Origin: GCA-2709075 sp038146865 | GTDB lineage: Bacteria; Pseudomonadota; Alphaproteobacteria; MPNO01; UBA2964 | Reading direction: 5' to 3' | Assembly: GCA_038146865.1 (NCBI GenBank) | Contig: JAYQSL010000002.1 | Location: 62,001-126,000, forward strand | Length of the DNA stretch: 64,000 nucleotides | Part shown: positions 52,991 through 63,074 of the stretch, one piece after another | Position numbering within the stretch: the first letter of the stretch is position 1 | Layout: each line of letters begins with the position of its first letter | Notes under the pieces: model-generated | Told to the model about the DNA's origin: nothing | The model's database searches: none | Seen by the model: the letters and a program-made list of their open reading frames with translations, nothing else | Translations under genes and position numbers: made by a program

Positions 52991-55900
52991 GTGCCTAAGA
53001 GCATGGAACCTCTAATTGCCCTAGAGCTTGCCGAAAAGAATCCAGAAGCAATTGTCGTATTCGTTACACTTGATGACGCCGCGATATCAGAGGCAGTAGA
53101 GGCAATTTCATATTTTTCTCCTGGGATAAATATTTTGACTTTGCCCGCTTGGGATTGCGTTCCATACGATAGGGTTTCTCCCCGGTCCGATATCCTTGGA
53201 AAGAGGGTCGCTGCGCTATCTACGCTGAGCATGGCAAAGGTCACAGAACCAACAGTTTTGGTAACAAGTAACAATGCCTTTTTACAAAGAGTGCCGAATA
53301 GAGAACTTTTTTATAAAAATTCTTTAAAAATCTCCACGGGCTCTGAAATTAGTGTGGAGACCCTATCCAAATTCCTCGAGACAAATGGTTTTAATCGCAC
53401 CGGCACGGTCAGAGAGGCCGGGGAATATGCATTCAGAGGCGGAATTATTGATATTTTTCCCGCCAACTCAGATAACCCCGTCAGATTTGATCTTTTTGGC
53501 GATGAAATAGAAGAAATCCGAGGATTTGATGCCCTTACTCAACAAAGTATAGAAACCAAAGACCACGTGGTCCTAACCCCTGTAAGCGAACTTTTTCTTG
53601 ATCAGTCAAGCATCTCAAGGTTTCGAACCGGTTACCGCTCATTATTCGGAAACGTATCTGATGATCCCCTTTATGAGTCGATTTCAGCGGGACGACGAAT
53701 AGCTGGTGCAGAGCACTGGCTCCCCTTGTTTTGTGATGGAATGCAAAAGATCACTGATTTTATTCCGGAACCAATTCTAGTCCTTGGCAACCAATTTAAT
53801 GCGGGAGTTAAAGCACGCCTTGAAGCGATTGATGATTTTTATAACGCAAGAAAAAGCTTCTTTGATGGACCTGCTTCAAAAAAGGCTCTCAAGGATTCTT
53901 TACCTTATCGCCCAATACCGCCAGGGGATTTATATCTTACTGAAAAAGAAATAGACCACATCCTCGAGGACAAAGTGTCTATTCACCTCTCTCCGTTCTC
54001 ATCCCCAAGTGATTTGAGTGCTCATAATTATGATATTGGCGCTCGACGTATGATAAGATTTGGTCGTGTTCAGAAGGACTCAGACAATAATGGTCCATCA
54101 GGTAATAATTTTGATGAAGCCAAAACATCAATAGATCAATTTATAGCCAAGGGCAGCCGCGTCATCATTTCATGTTACTCAAGTGGCTCTACAAACCGGA
54201 TTAGCTCTTTATTTTTGGATCACGGCCTAAAAGCTCAATTCATTGCGAATAGCTGGCAAGAAGCTATTTCATCTCAAAAGGAACACGTAGCCTTCATCAC
54301 ACTGGGGCTTTCAGAGGGTTTTTCGACAAAAAATCTAGCGATATTGACCGAACAAGACATTCTTGGTGATCGGTTAATCCGCCAACGACCAAAGAAAAGC
54401 CGAGGTGATGCCTTCTTAGCGGATATCTCCGAGCTATCGGAGGGAGACATCGTAGTGCATATCGAGCATGGTCTAGGGAGATATGAGGGTTTAGAAAAAA
54501 TTCTCGCTGCAGGAGCCCCCCATGATTGTCTAAAGGTTAGTTACCAAGGAGGCGACCGTCTCTTCGTACCTGTGGAAAATATAGAATTACTCTCTCGTTT
54601 TGGATCTTCCGATAGTGCGGTTGTACTCGACAAGCTCGGGGGAGCCGCATGGCAAGCAAGAAAATCTAAATTAAAAGAAAGACTTCGTGAAATAGCCGAT
54701 CAATTGATTAAAACCGCGGCTGCTAGAACGCTTAGAGAAGGCCGAAAATTAAATGTTTCAGATCAAGTATTTCAAGAATTTTGTGCGAAGTTTCCCTTCA
54801 ATGAGACAGACGATCAACTTAATGCAATCTCCGAAACAATAGCGGACCTGCAATCGGGTAGACCGATGGATCGTTTAATTTGCGGCGATGTTGGGTTTGG
54901 AAAAACAGAAGTGGCTCTAAGGGCGGCTTTTTCGGCAGTAATGGCTGGGGGGCAAGTAGCATTAATTGCCCCAACAACTTTATTGTCTCGTCAGCATTAT
55001 CAATCGTTTACTGAACGATTAAGGGATTATCCCATTAATATAAAACAGCTATCCAGATTGGTAACAACAAAAGAGGCTAATGATATAAAGGAGGCTATCG
55101 CTGCAGGAAACATTGATATTGTAATCGGGACACATGCCTTATTGGGCAAAGGCATTGAATTCAACGACCTCGCACTGATGATCGTAGATGAGGAACAACA
55201 TTTCGGCGTTAACCATAAAGAGCGGCTTAAGCAGCTACAGGAAAATGTTCACGTGTTGACTTTGTCTGCAACACCTATTCCTCGGACCCTTCAAATGGCT
55301 CTATCTGGCGTAAAAGATATGTCGATTATAGCCACACCGCCCGTCGATAGACTGGCTGTTAGAACATTCGTGATGCCGCAAGATCCAGTTATTCTGAAAG
55401 AGGCGATAATGCGAGAAAGATTTCGCGGCGGCCAAATATTTTACGTGTGCCCCAGAATTGCTGATTTAAACACGATAAAAAAACAGCTCGGCGAACTCGT
55501 TCCAGATGTTAAAATAAGGGTCGCTCACGGACAAATGCCAGTTGCTGAATTAGAAGAAGTCATGAATTCATTTTATGACGGCGAGATTGACCTACTTCTG
55601 TCAACGCAAATCGTAGAATCTGGTTTAGATATCCCTAATGCCAATACCTTAATTATACACCGAGCTGATAGGTTCGGTCTGGCACAATTGTATCAATTAA
55701 GGGGTCGTATAGGTCGTTCAAAAGTAAGAGCCTATTGTTATCTGACTATACCGAGCAAAGAGCCCCTGACCGAAAATGCCCAAAAGAGGCTAGAAGTCAT
55801 GCAATCTTTAGACTCGCTCGGTGCAGGTTTCAGCCTTGCAAGTCACGATTTAGATATTCGGGGAGCAGGCAACTTATTGGGCGACGAGCAGTCAGGTCAT

Positions 55901-56446
55901 ATCAAGGAGGTGGGGGTAGAACTCTATCAACAAATGCTCGAGGAAGCTGTAGCAGCGGCACGTTCAGGAGAAGATCAGGATCCTCTTACCAGTGACACGT
56001 GGAGCCCAAGTATATCAATTGGCGCAACAGTGCTAATCCCCGAAAAATATATCACCGACCTTAGCGCACGCTTATCGATATACCGACGCGCTTCAGCCCT
56101 TGAGACACCAAGAGATATTGATTCTTTTAATGCAGAATTAATTGATCGTTTTGGCCCCCTTCCAAATGAAGTGGAAAGCCTATTAGAAGTCATTGCGATC
56201 AAACAGCTTTGTAAAAAGGCTGGGATTGAAAAATTAGATGCTGGTCCCAAAGGGGCTCTTATTAAATTTTATCAAGATCGCTTTGAACCGTTAGAACGGC
56301 TCATTGGCTTTATCCAGCAAGATCCCAACAATATCAGCTTAAGATCAGACCAGCAGCTTGTTGTAAAAAGAGAATGGTCTAATAACACAACACGAGCAAA
56401 GGGCGCGCGATCAATCGCTAAAACCCTTGCCGAGATGAAATCTTGA
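52991..56446 (+). CDS. mfd: Transcription-repair coupling factor Mfd (5' end probably frameshifted)
   Basis: A 1151-residue protein with the UvrB-like N-terminal region (LPAWDCVPYDRVSPR), the RNA polymerase-interaction domain (GDIVVHIEHGLGRYEG), the translocase Walker A CGDVGFGKTEVALRA, motif II IVDEEQHFGVNHKER, and the C-terminal TRCF domain. Mfd displaces stalled RNA polymerase and recruits UvrA. The GTG at 52991 has a poorly spaced ribosome binding site, and family-like sequence (SSLGGVP) continues upstream of it. Dropping one base from the A5 run at 52954-52958 would extend the frame to a TTG at 52936, 4 bases after sdhE, so the true start is probably there. Confidence 0.95.
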   Translation: MPKSMEPLIALELAEKNPEAIVVFVTLDDAAISEAVEAISYFSPGINILTLPAWDCVPYDRVSPRSDILGKRVAALSTLSMAKVTEPTVLVTSNNAFLQRVPNRELFYKNSLKISTGSEISVETLSKFLETNGFNRTGTVREAGEYAFRGGIIDIFPANSDNPVRFDLFGDEIEEIRGFDALTQQSIETKDHVVLTPVSELFLDQSSISRFRTGYRSLFGNVSDDPLYESISAGRRIAGAEHWLPLFCDGMQKITDFIPEPILVLGNQFNAGVKARLEAIDDFYNARKSFFDGPASKKALKDSLPYRPIPPGDLYLTEKEIDHILEDKVSIHLSPFSSPSDLSAHNYDIGARRMIRFGRVQKDSDNNGPSGNNFDEAKTSIDQFIAKGSRVIISCYSSGSTNRISSLFLDHGLKAQFIANSWQEAISSQKEHVAFITLGLSEGFSTKNLAILTEQDILGDRLIRQRPKKSRGDAFLADISELSEGDIVVHIEHGLGRYEGLEKILAAGAPHDCLKVSYQGGDRLFVPVENIELLSRFGSSDSAVVLDKLGGAAWQARKSKLKERLREIADQLIKTAAARTLREGRKLNVSDQVFQEFCAKFPFNETDDQLNAISETIADLQSGRPMDRLICGDVGFGKTEVALRAAFSAVMAGGQVALIAPTTLLSRQHYQSFTERLRDYPINIKQLSRLVTTKEANDIKEAIAAGNIDIVIGTHALLGKGIEFNDLALMIVDEEQHFGVNHKERLKQLQENVHVLTLSATPIPRTLQMALSGVKDMSIIATPPVDRLAVRTFVMPQDPVILKEAIMRERFRGGQIFYVCPRIADLNTIKKQLGELVPDVKIRVAHGQMPVAELEEVMNSFYDGEIDLLLSTQIVESGLDIPNANTLIIHRADRFGLAQLYQLRGRIGRSKVRAYCYLTIPSKEPLTENAQKRLEVMQSLDSLGAGFSLASHDLDIRGAGNLLGDEQSGHIKEVGVELYQQMLEEAVAAARSGEDQDPLTSDTWSPSISIGATVLIPEKYITDLSARLSIYRRASALETPRDIDSFNAELIDRFGPLPNEVESLLEVIAIKQLCKKAGIEKLDAGPKGALIKFYQDRFEPLERLIGFIQQDPNNISLRSDQQLVVKREWSNNTTRAKGARSIAKTLAEMKS

Positions 56447-56521
56447 TACTTTAGAAAGAGGATAGCTTTCGTCAAAAGCGAATGAGCAACTAGGTTTTGA
56501 TACAATCAATATCCTGCTGAA

Positions 56522-58051
56522 TCATTGATTACCCTGCGTTCGAATGATTTCTAATTCAGAACTCAATCCATTAATGGTTTCTGTCCAATCTCCCGCTTTA
56601 CTCTGCTCGAGAATCTTTACCGAGGGGTACCACAGGCTGTTATGATAATCGTCGATATTTTCCCAATACCAAACCTTTCCTCTACCCCGGGGACATAGCT
56701 GAAAAGTTTTTTGACCGATGCCACCTGCTAAATGAGCCGTAACATTTGTTACAGTTACGATAAAATCGCATGCCGCAATAAGAGAGAGCAAAGAGTCGAT
56801 ATCGTGAAAATTATCGATATCAGAAAATTGATGGATTTCTATGCCGTGTTGTTCTCTAAGTTTAGATATTTCAGCAGACATATCCCCATATTGTAAATTT
56901 ACAAATTTTAAATCCGGACTCGAGAGAAATGGCAGCATTGCATCAAAAGTAATAGATTTTTTCTCTCCTAAATAATCATCAGCTCGAATACTTTTCCATG
57001 CCAAGCCACAAACGAGCCTACCATCGCCAGCAACTCTCTCTCTCAGTTTTTTTGTCAAAATTTCATTATGCTTGAGAAAGGGATAATTATTCTTTGTAAA
57101 ATCATTTTTTTCTTTCAAAAAAAACCGCCCGAGTGAGCCGATATTTAACTGAAAATCATAATTTTCCGCCCTAACTGGCATCTCTTTGTCTAAAAATTTA
57201 ACTCTTTTAAAACTCCTCTTATAAATGGGGATTAGCCGTTTATCAGCGGTTACGAAAATATCCCCGTCCAAAAACTGTCGTTCAAAGTAATCGAGAAGGG
57301 AGCCGAATATAATTTCGTCTCCAATTCCTTGTTCTGCATGAATTAAAAGTTTTTGGCCTTTGCGAAGGTGTCCACCCCAAACCTGGTCCTTAGGAATTTG
57401 AACAAGATTTAGGGGACTTGTTGTCATTCCCCTATATTCATATTCAATCCAACCTTCTGAAAATCGATTTTGAGCTAGAAGAAAATGTCCAAAGTTATTA
57501 TGTCCGTCAGGATAGCGGGGATCCAATTCAATCGCTCTTCGATAGCTCTCTTCGGCTTTAGTATCAGCTCCTAAATATCTGAGAGCAATTCCTCGACAAC
57601 TATAAGCCTCTGGATAATCGGGTCTTAGTTCTATAGCTCTATCAAAATTCCATACGGCAAGATCCAATTGATCCAGCTCGTTAAGTATTTTACCGCGATT
57701 ATAATATCCCTCCGGGTAATCACAGTTTAACTTGATCGCTTTATCCAGACTCGCTAATGCCTCAGACCTAAGGTTTAAATGAAAAAATGCAGTACCTCGG
57801 TTAGACCAAGCCTCGGGATTATCTTTCTCAAGGTCTATTGCTTGATCGGCCGCCTCAATTGCAAGTTCATATTTCTGCAACTTTATCCGAACCGCTGACA
57901 AATTAGTAAGCGTAGAAACTCTCCCAGGCACAAATTGAAGAGAATCTAAAAATGCAACCTCAGATTCCGGAAACCTTCCCTTTTGCATTTCATCCAAACC
58001 TAAGAGGAAAAGCTTTTTTCCGTTTTCTAGATCTAAAGCGGTGTTCGGCAT
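56522..58051 (-). CDS. TPR-repeat protein with C-terminal glycosyltransferase-9-like domain
   Basis: A 509-residue protein. Residues ~10-210 hold about six tetratricopeptide repeats with the W/Y-LG-Y-A-F-A pattern, for example NPEAWSNRGTAFFHLNLRSEALASLDKA (positions 57720-57810). The rest (AEQGIGDEIIFGSLLDYF, then AACDFIVTVTNVTAHLAGGIGQKTF) resembles heptosyltransferase-type GT9 domains found in TPR-GT proteins. The activity is unproven; such proteins may glycosylate proteins or surface polymers. No signal peptide is seen. Confidence 0.78.
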   Translation of the reverse strand: MPNTALDLENGKKLFLLGLDEMQKGRFPESEVAFLDSLQFVPGRVSTLTNLSAVRIKLQKYELAIEAADQAIDLEKDNPEAWSNRGTAFFHLNLRSEALASLDKAIKLNCDYPEGYYNRGKILNELDQLDLAVWNFDRAIELRPDYPEAYSCRGIALRYLGADTKAEESYRRAIELDPRYPDGHNNFGHFLLAQNRFSEGWIEYEYRGMTTSPLNLVQIPKDQVWGGHLRKGQKLLIHAEQGIGDEIIFGSLLDYFERQFLDGDIFVTADKRLIPIYKRSFKRVKFLDKEMPVRAENYDFQLNIGSLGRFFLKEKNDFTKNNYPFLKHNEILTKKLRERVAGDGRLVCGLAWKSIRADDYLGEKKSITFDAMLPFLSSPDLKFVNLQYGDMSAEISKLREQHGIEIHQFSDIDNFHDIDSLLSLIAACDFIVTVTNVTAHLAGGIGQKTFQLCPRGRGKVWYWENIDDYHNSLWYPSVKILEQSKAGDWTETINGLSSELEIIRTQGNQ

Positions 58052-58082
58052 TTTTTAGGGGTATTCCTTGGTTTGGCGCTCT

Positions 58083-58736
58083 TTATTCTGGTACCAACTG
58101 CTCAGATAACTCATCTTGTCGAACCAAATCAAAAATTTGAACAAAAACCTCGGGTAATTGGGCACCAGAGATCGCGTAACTATCATTGATAACAAACCAA
58201 GGAATGCCAGAAATATTAGATTGATTAAGTTCGCTGTCAGCCTGGTTCAGTCTTTCGTTTTTTGTCTCATGATTTGACAAAAACTCCATTTTTGACATTT
58301 CTAGCCCGGCTTTAGTTCCGATATCTAGAAGGGTCTTTGGGTTACCAATGTTTTTTCCAAGCAAAAAGTAAGCTTGGTAGATTAGCTCGACGACCTGAGA
58401 TTGCACACCAGATCCTGAAGCCTGTTGTATGAGTTTATGTGACATCCAGGTGTTGGGTGTCGAAGAAATTTCTTCAAAATTGAAGCGAATATCCTCCTCA
58501 ATTCCCAAGTCAGTAAGACGCTGCTCTATTCTCTTAACCCTCTCTACGCTTCCGAATTTCAGCGCCATATAATTATCTCGAGAGATACCATTTGGCGGCA
58601 TATCGGGATTAAGTTGGTAGGGTTCCCAAGAAATATCTACCTCTTCTAATCCTCTCTTTTTGAGCGCCCGTTCAAATCTCCGTTTTCCTATAAAGCACCA
58701 GGGGCAGATTGTATCGGCAAAGATTTGAACCCGCAC
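58083..58736 (-). CDS. DsbA-family FrnE-like thiol oxidoreductase
   Basis: A 217-residue cytoplasmic DsbA-fold protein without a signal peptide. The active site is Cys11-Pro-Trp-Cys14 in DTICPWCFIGKRRFE, followed by the DsbA helical insert (YQLNPDMPPNG) and the cis-Pro loop ISGIPWFVIND. This matches the FrnE/YwbO group, related to 2-hydroxychromene-2-carboxylate isomerases. It begins 4 bases after the egtD stop, so the two are likely co-transcribed; a redox link with ergothioneine is possible. Confidence 0.87.
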   Translation of the reverse strand: MRVQIFADTICPWCFIGKRRFERALKKRGLEEVDISWEPYQLNPDMPPNGISRDNYMALKFGSVERVKRIEQRLTDLGIEEDIRFNFEEISSTPNTWMSHKLIQQASGSGVQSQVVELIYQAYFLLGKNIGNPKTLLDIGTKAGLEMSKMEFLSNHETKNERLNQADSELNQSNISGIPWFVINDSYAISGAQLPEVFVQIFDLVRQDELSEQLVPE

Positions 58737-58740
58737 TTAA

Positions 58741-59776
58741 TCACTCATTTAAAGATAAAAGATGAACACCAAAAAAAGAATTTTTATCAATCCAACTTCC
58801 CTCTACCGAATACCCGCCATCGGACGCGAGAGCATGCACCTCCTCGATTGAATACTTATAAGAATTTTCTGTATGAATTTTTTCTTTTGCCTCAAACCTT
58901 ATCGTTTTACCCAGACAAACGAGAGACTGTTCTTCAGCACTAAGCAAATACATCTCAATCCGACCGATGTTCTGATTATAAACAGCTATATGCCGAAATT
59001 TTTCTGGGTCGATTGGAACATCTAATTCTTTAGCTGCTCGATGCAAAATATTCAGATTAAACTTAGCAGTCACTCCCTGGGAGTCATCATAGGCGGCCTC
59101 AAGTATTTCTTTGTCTTTTTTTAGATCGATGCCAATCAGCATCTGACTATTTGGTCCCAATAACTTTCCAGCCCGTTTGAGAAATTCGCCTGCTTCCTCT
59201 CTTGAAAAATTACCAATTGAAGAGCCAGGAAAGTAACCAACTCTGCGCGCAGTGGGAGACGGAAGCTCAGGCAAATTAAATTCTTTTGTGTAGTCCGCAC
59301 AAATTGCCGATACTGGAATATCGCCGTATTCCCGAGACAACTGAGCGCATGACTCAATTAAATGTTCACGAGAAATATCTATAGCGGTATAAGCAACAAT
59401 ATTTTTGTTTTTATCAAAAAGGTGCCGAACTTTCTGACTGGAGCCGCTTCCGAATTCAATAAGATGTATTGCTTGTTCATAAGAATTTAGCATCGATCGG
59501 GCATAAGAGGCCATGATCTCGAGCTCAACCCTGGTCACATAATACTCTTCCAATTGACAAATTTGATCAAAAAGTTCGGAGCCGCGTTTGTCGTAAAAAA
59601 ACTTACAGGGAAGGGTTTTGTTTTCTTTGGACAGTCCTTCCAGAAAAGCATCGGCAAAGTTCTCTATTTCCGGTTCGAGGTCATAAAAGAACTCTAAATT
59701 GTTTGAGCTTGCGATCTCTTTGGGCGAGTTAGAATTTTGAGTAATATTGCACTCCCGGTTGTTTCTTTATTCTCAT
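58741..59776 (-). CDS. egtD: L-histidine N-alpha-methyltransferase EgtD, frameshifted near the N-terminus
   Basis: The uninterrupted frame from a TTG at 59553 lacks the family's N-terminus, but the same frame continues upstream without a start codon and reads KFFYDKRGSELFDQI before YYVTR, which is the EgtD signature. A one-base shift near 59728-59740 links it to an ATG at 59776 (MRIKKQPGV), 8 bases after the MFS stop, for ~344 residues. The methyltransferase motif IHLIEFGSGSSQK and PGSSIGNFSREEA follow. EgtD makes hercynine, the first step to ergothioneine. EgtB, needed for the next step, is not encoded nearby. Confidence 0.87.
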
Positions 59777-59784
59777 AAAAATTT

Positions 59785-61044
59785 CTAGATTAACATTACT
59801 TTTTCACTCATGACGACCTTTGCGCCGTCGAAACGAAGGTAAACAAGGCAAAAGGCTACAAATATTCCACTAATCCAAAAAACCCAGATTGGCTGACCGA
59901 GATCAAGAAAATAACCAAAAATCAATGGAGCAACAGCGGCAGCTCCCATCATACCCGTAGATAAAAAACCCATAACTTTACCCATAGATCCATCAGGTGT
60001 GACCTGACGAACAAGCAGGTCTCTGCTTGGCAATAATAGACCCAAAAAAGTTCCCGCAAGAGTCATAATTGTAAACAGCATCACAGTGGTCATCGGAACA
60101 GTCCCTGAAACAATTATCAAAATTCCAGCACCCACTAAACTTACCGCTGCCAACCAAATCTTTGGTCCAATTTTATCGGCTAGAACGCCTCCCGCCGTTA
60201 TGCCAATGGTGCTACCAATGATGAAGCCGGTAAGAGCTCCATTGGAATTAGCGAGGGACATACCATTCATGACTTCCATAGCAGCCACAAAAAAGGTTCG
60301 GATTCCCGTAAACCCCAAAGTTAGAAAAACGAAAAACAACATACACATAACAATCGGAAATGTGAGCAAAAGTCTTATTCCCTCGACCAAGCTCTCGGGA
60401 TCATGTTTGTTACTATTGTTCTCCTCATTTTTTTTCATTTTAGCCGCTGCTCTTGCTTCCCTTCCATCCTCGAGGGCAGACCACTGAGTTAGCATAAAGA
60501 GCGCATAAGCAACGCCAACGAGTCCCACAGAGACGAAAGCCCCGCGCCAACCCCATAAGGCTGCCGCGCCAAGCATGGTCCCTGGGCAAATAACCCAGGC
60601 AAAATGACCGCTAAACAAATGGACCCCGAAAGCGCGTCCCATTCTGGAATTGTTTACCGATGCGGAGAGGATTGCATAATCAGCGGGATGGAAAACTGAG
60701 TTAGCCATCCCCGCGATCGAATACAACACCAGGAAATGCCAGAACTCTGACGCAAACCCGAGCCCTGCAATAGAGGCCCCCATAATAAACAGACCTAAAA
60801 TAAGAGGCCCTCGGGCTCCATATTTGTCTACCAAAAATCCAAAAGGTGTTTGCACAGCAAAACTGGCAAAACTATATGCCGACAATATTGCAGCTAACAT
60901 TGTATAGGTGAAATTTAGTTCTGCCGCTAACAAAGGCATGATAGGGCCAAAAACCATGAAATAGTAATGGCTGAACATATGCCCACCACTTATAACTGAT
61001 GTGACCCTTATATCTCGTGCCAAGGAGGCCGAAGAGGTAGCCAT
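59785..61044 (-). CDS. MFS transporter, third paralogue
   Basis: A 419-residue major facilitator protein. PFGFLVDKYGARGPLILG is the MFS loop, and FHPADYAILSASVNNSRMGRAFGVHLFSGHFAW matches the shared block of the tandem pair at 42165-44619. It has a charged central loop (KMKKNEENNSNKHD). It is divergent from the Rieske dioxygenase genes and ends 8 bases before egtD, so it may carry an aromatic or betaine-like substrate; this is inference from position. Confidence 0.85.
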   Translation of the reverse strand: MATSSASLARDIRVTSVISGGHMFSHYYFMVFGPIMPLLAAELNFTYTMLAAILSAYSFASFAVQTPFGFLVDKYGARGPLILGLFIMGASIAGLGFASEFWHFLVLYSIAGMANSVFHPADYAILSASVNNSRMGRAFGVHLFSGHFAWVICPGTMLGAAALWGWRGAFVSVGLVGVAYALFMLTQWSALEDGREARAAAKMKKNEENNSNKHDPESLVEGIRLLLTFPIVMCMLFFVFLTLGFTGIRTFFVAAMEVMNGMSLANSNGALTGFIIGSTIGITAGGVLADKIGPKIWLAAVSLVGAGILIIVSGTVPMTTVMLFTIMTLAGTFLGLLLPSRDLLVRQVTPDGSMGKVMGFLSTGMMGAAAVAPLIFGYFLDLGQPIWVFWISGIFVAFCLVYLRFDGAKVVMSEKVMLI

Positions 61045-61168
61045 TTCCGTTTGTTTTCCTATAAAATTTGTCCTCTAATTAATGGCTGAAATGCATCACC
61101 GCAAGGGCGAAGCCTTGCTGTAAAGGAAACACTACTGCAGACTTCGGATGTGAATGGGAGAAGACTCA

Positions 61169-62470
61169 ATGTTTGATGGAAGTGTCTCGAATATCAATGA
61201 TCTTATAGAACCGGGTAGGGTGCATCGTGACGTCTACACAGATCCAGATCTATTCGAATTGGAAATGGATCGAATTTTTGGACAAGCTTGGATTTACGTT
61301 GGCCATGATAGTCAAATCCCCAATACGGGAGATTTCATTACTACAGAAATCGGCCGCCAGCCCGTTATCCTCATTCGGCATAGCGATGGAAACCCAAAGC
61401 TACTCATAAATAGATGCTCTCATCGTGGCGCCAAGGTGCTCAATGAGACAACAGGAAATGCAAAAAGCCTTACATGCCTATACCATGGTTGGAGTTTCGG
61501 GACAGATGGTGCTTGTCTTGGGGTTTCAATGCCCGAGGGCTGTGCAGAGGGTTTTAACAAAAAAGACTTTGGTTTATCAGTCGCACCTAGATTGGGCGTT
61601 TACCGAGGCTTTATTTTCGCAAGCCTCGCAGAAAATGGACCAACTTTTGATGATTTTTTGGGTCCGATGACCGCCAATATTGACGACCTCGTTGATAGAG
61701 CACCTGATGGAGAAATTTCTCTAGATGCCGGCGTTCATCGCTATATCTTTCGCGGAAATTGGAAGCTCCAAGTGGAGAACGTCTTGGACTCCTATCATGT
61801 GCCATTTTCCCATGCATCAACAGTTAATAAAAAAGGTGAACAGTTTTCCAGGCGTGAGGGTGACAAAGGCGGTGCACAGGTCGTAGATCAAAAAAAGCAG
61901 AAAACAGCGGAAGCATGGCGCGGTCGGCGCTCTTATGTCGTTGAATTTGGTCATGGTTGGACCAGCAATACAGAACTAAAAGATAAGGATAGATCTAGTC
62001 CCGCCTGGAACGCATATAAGGAAGCACTATCCAGTAAAGTCGGTAAAAATAGGATGGAGGAAATTCTTAAACCTGAATTTCATAATACCCTTATTTATCC
62101 AAATACCTCCATCATGGGCCTTAATATCCATGTCCGGGTTATTAAACCAATTTCGGTAAATCTTACGGAAGTAAACGTCTATCCGGTAAGATTAAAGGGC
62201 GCTCCCGAGGAAATGAATTTTGGCAATATCAGACTTTTAAATGTTACCCATTCCGCCTCCTCCTTCGTTCAAACTGACGACCTGGAGGCTTTCCAACGGA
62301 CCCAAAAAGGACTCCAAGGAAAGAAAAATGACTGGATTGATATCTCTCGTGGTCTCGGGGAAGAGCAGGCGGATCCGCATTATAACGCCACCTCAGAGTC
62401 GGCAATGCATGAGATGGCGGTAAGAGCTCAATATTCTGCTTGGCTAAATTATATGACCATGGATCGCTGA
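61169..62470 (+). CDS. Rieske aromatic ring-hydroxylating dioxygenase, alpha subunit
   Basis: The ATG at 61169 has GGGAG 8 bases upstream and is preferred over the in-frame ATG at 61154, giving 433 residues. The Rieske [2Fe-2S] ligands are Cys83/His85 in NRCSHRGAKV and Cys103/His106 in TCLYHGWSF. The mononuclear iron His pair is in DSYHVPFSHAS. The C-terminal catalytic domain is complete. It inserts both atoms of O2 into an aromatic ring together with the beta subunit encoded next. Reductase and ferredoxin genes are not adjacent. Confidence 0.92.
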   Translation: MFDGSVSNINDLIEPGRVHRDVYTDPDLFELEMDRIFGQAWIYVGHDSQIPNTGDFITTEIGRQPVILIRHSDGNPKLLINRCSHRGAKVLNETTGNAKSLTCLYHGWSFGTDGACLGVSMPEGCAEGFNKKDFGLSVAPRLGVYRGFIFASLAENGPTFDDFLGPMTANIDDLVDRAPDGEISLDAGVHRYIFRGNWKLQVENVLDSYHVPFSHASTVNKKGEQFSRREGDKGGAQVVDQKKQKTAEAWRGRRSYVVEFGHGWTSNTELKDKDRSSPAWNAYKEALSSKVGKNRMEEILKPEFHNTLIYPNTSIMGLNIHVRVIKPISVNLTEVNVYPVRLKGAPEEMNFGNIRLLNVTHSASSFVQTDDLEAFQRTQKGLQGKKNDWIDISRGLGEEQADPHYNATSESAMHEMAVRAQYSAWLNYMTMDR

Positions 62471-62471
62471 C

Positions 62472-63002
62472 ATGGATGGTACGATTTTTGATACACCAGA
62501 CTCTCCCAGCTTAGGAGGCATTTCCTCTATCGATAGGAACCCTTTTGAATTATTTCTTTACTATGAGGCTCGCTTACTCGACCTGAGAAAATTCTGGGAC
62601 TGGAAGGCTTTATTCACAGAAGATGGAGCGTATTGGGTGCCTGCATCAGCAAACCAAAAAGATCCTTTTAGTGCCGCTTCTCTATTTTATGACGATGCTC
62701 AACTGATGACTACACGTTTTGAAAGACTTGAGCATCCAAGAATACACGTCCAGTCGCCTCAGTCGCGAACGGCACATATGATCTCTAATGTGGTAATAGA
62801 AGAAGCCGATGAAAAGAAAGGAGAGTTCCTTATTAGCAGCTCAATGACAATGACTGAATATCGACAGGATATCCAGCGTGTTTTCGCTGGATATCAATAC
62901 CACCGACTTATAAAGAATAATGATTCATTTTTAATAAGACTAAAACGTGTAGACCTTATAAATTGCGACTCCGCTTTCGAAGCTATGGCCTTGCCAATTT
63001 AA
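62472..63002 (+). CDS. Aromatic ring-hydroxylating dioxygenase, beta subunit
   Basis: A 176-residue protein of the SnoaL-like/ring-hydroxylating beta fold. NPFELFLYYEARLLDLRKFWDWKALFTEDGAYWVPA at the start (positions 62538-62645) and the later RTAHMISNVVIEE and YRQDIQRVFAGYQYHRLIK are family hallmarks. It is structural, pairing with the alpha subunit whose stop is 1 base upstream. The ring-opening LigB-type gene converges with it 73 bases away. Confidence 0.9.
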   Translation: MDGTIFDTPDSPSLGGISSIDRNPFELFLYYEARLLDLRKFWDWKALFTEDGAYWVPASANQKDPFSAASLFYDDAQLMTTRFERLEHPRIHVQSPQSRTAHMISNVVIEEADEKKGEFLISSSMTMTEYRQDIQRVFAGYQYHRLIKNNDSFLIRLKRVDLINCDSAFEAMALPI

Positions 63003-63074
63003 TCATCATCACTTTACAAAAAAAATCAAGTAACATTCACGTCTGTCAGGTTCTCATAAAACTCTCGGCGAGAC

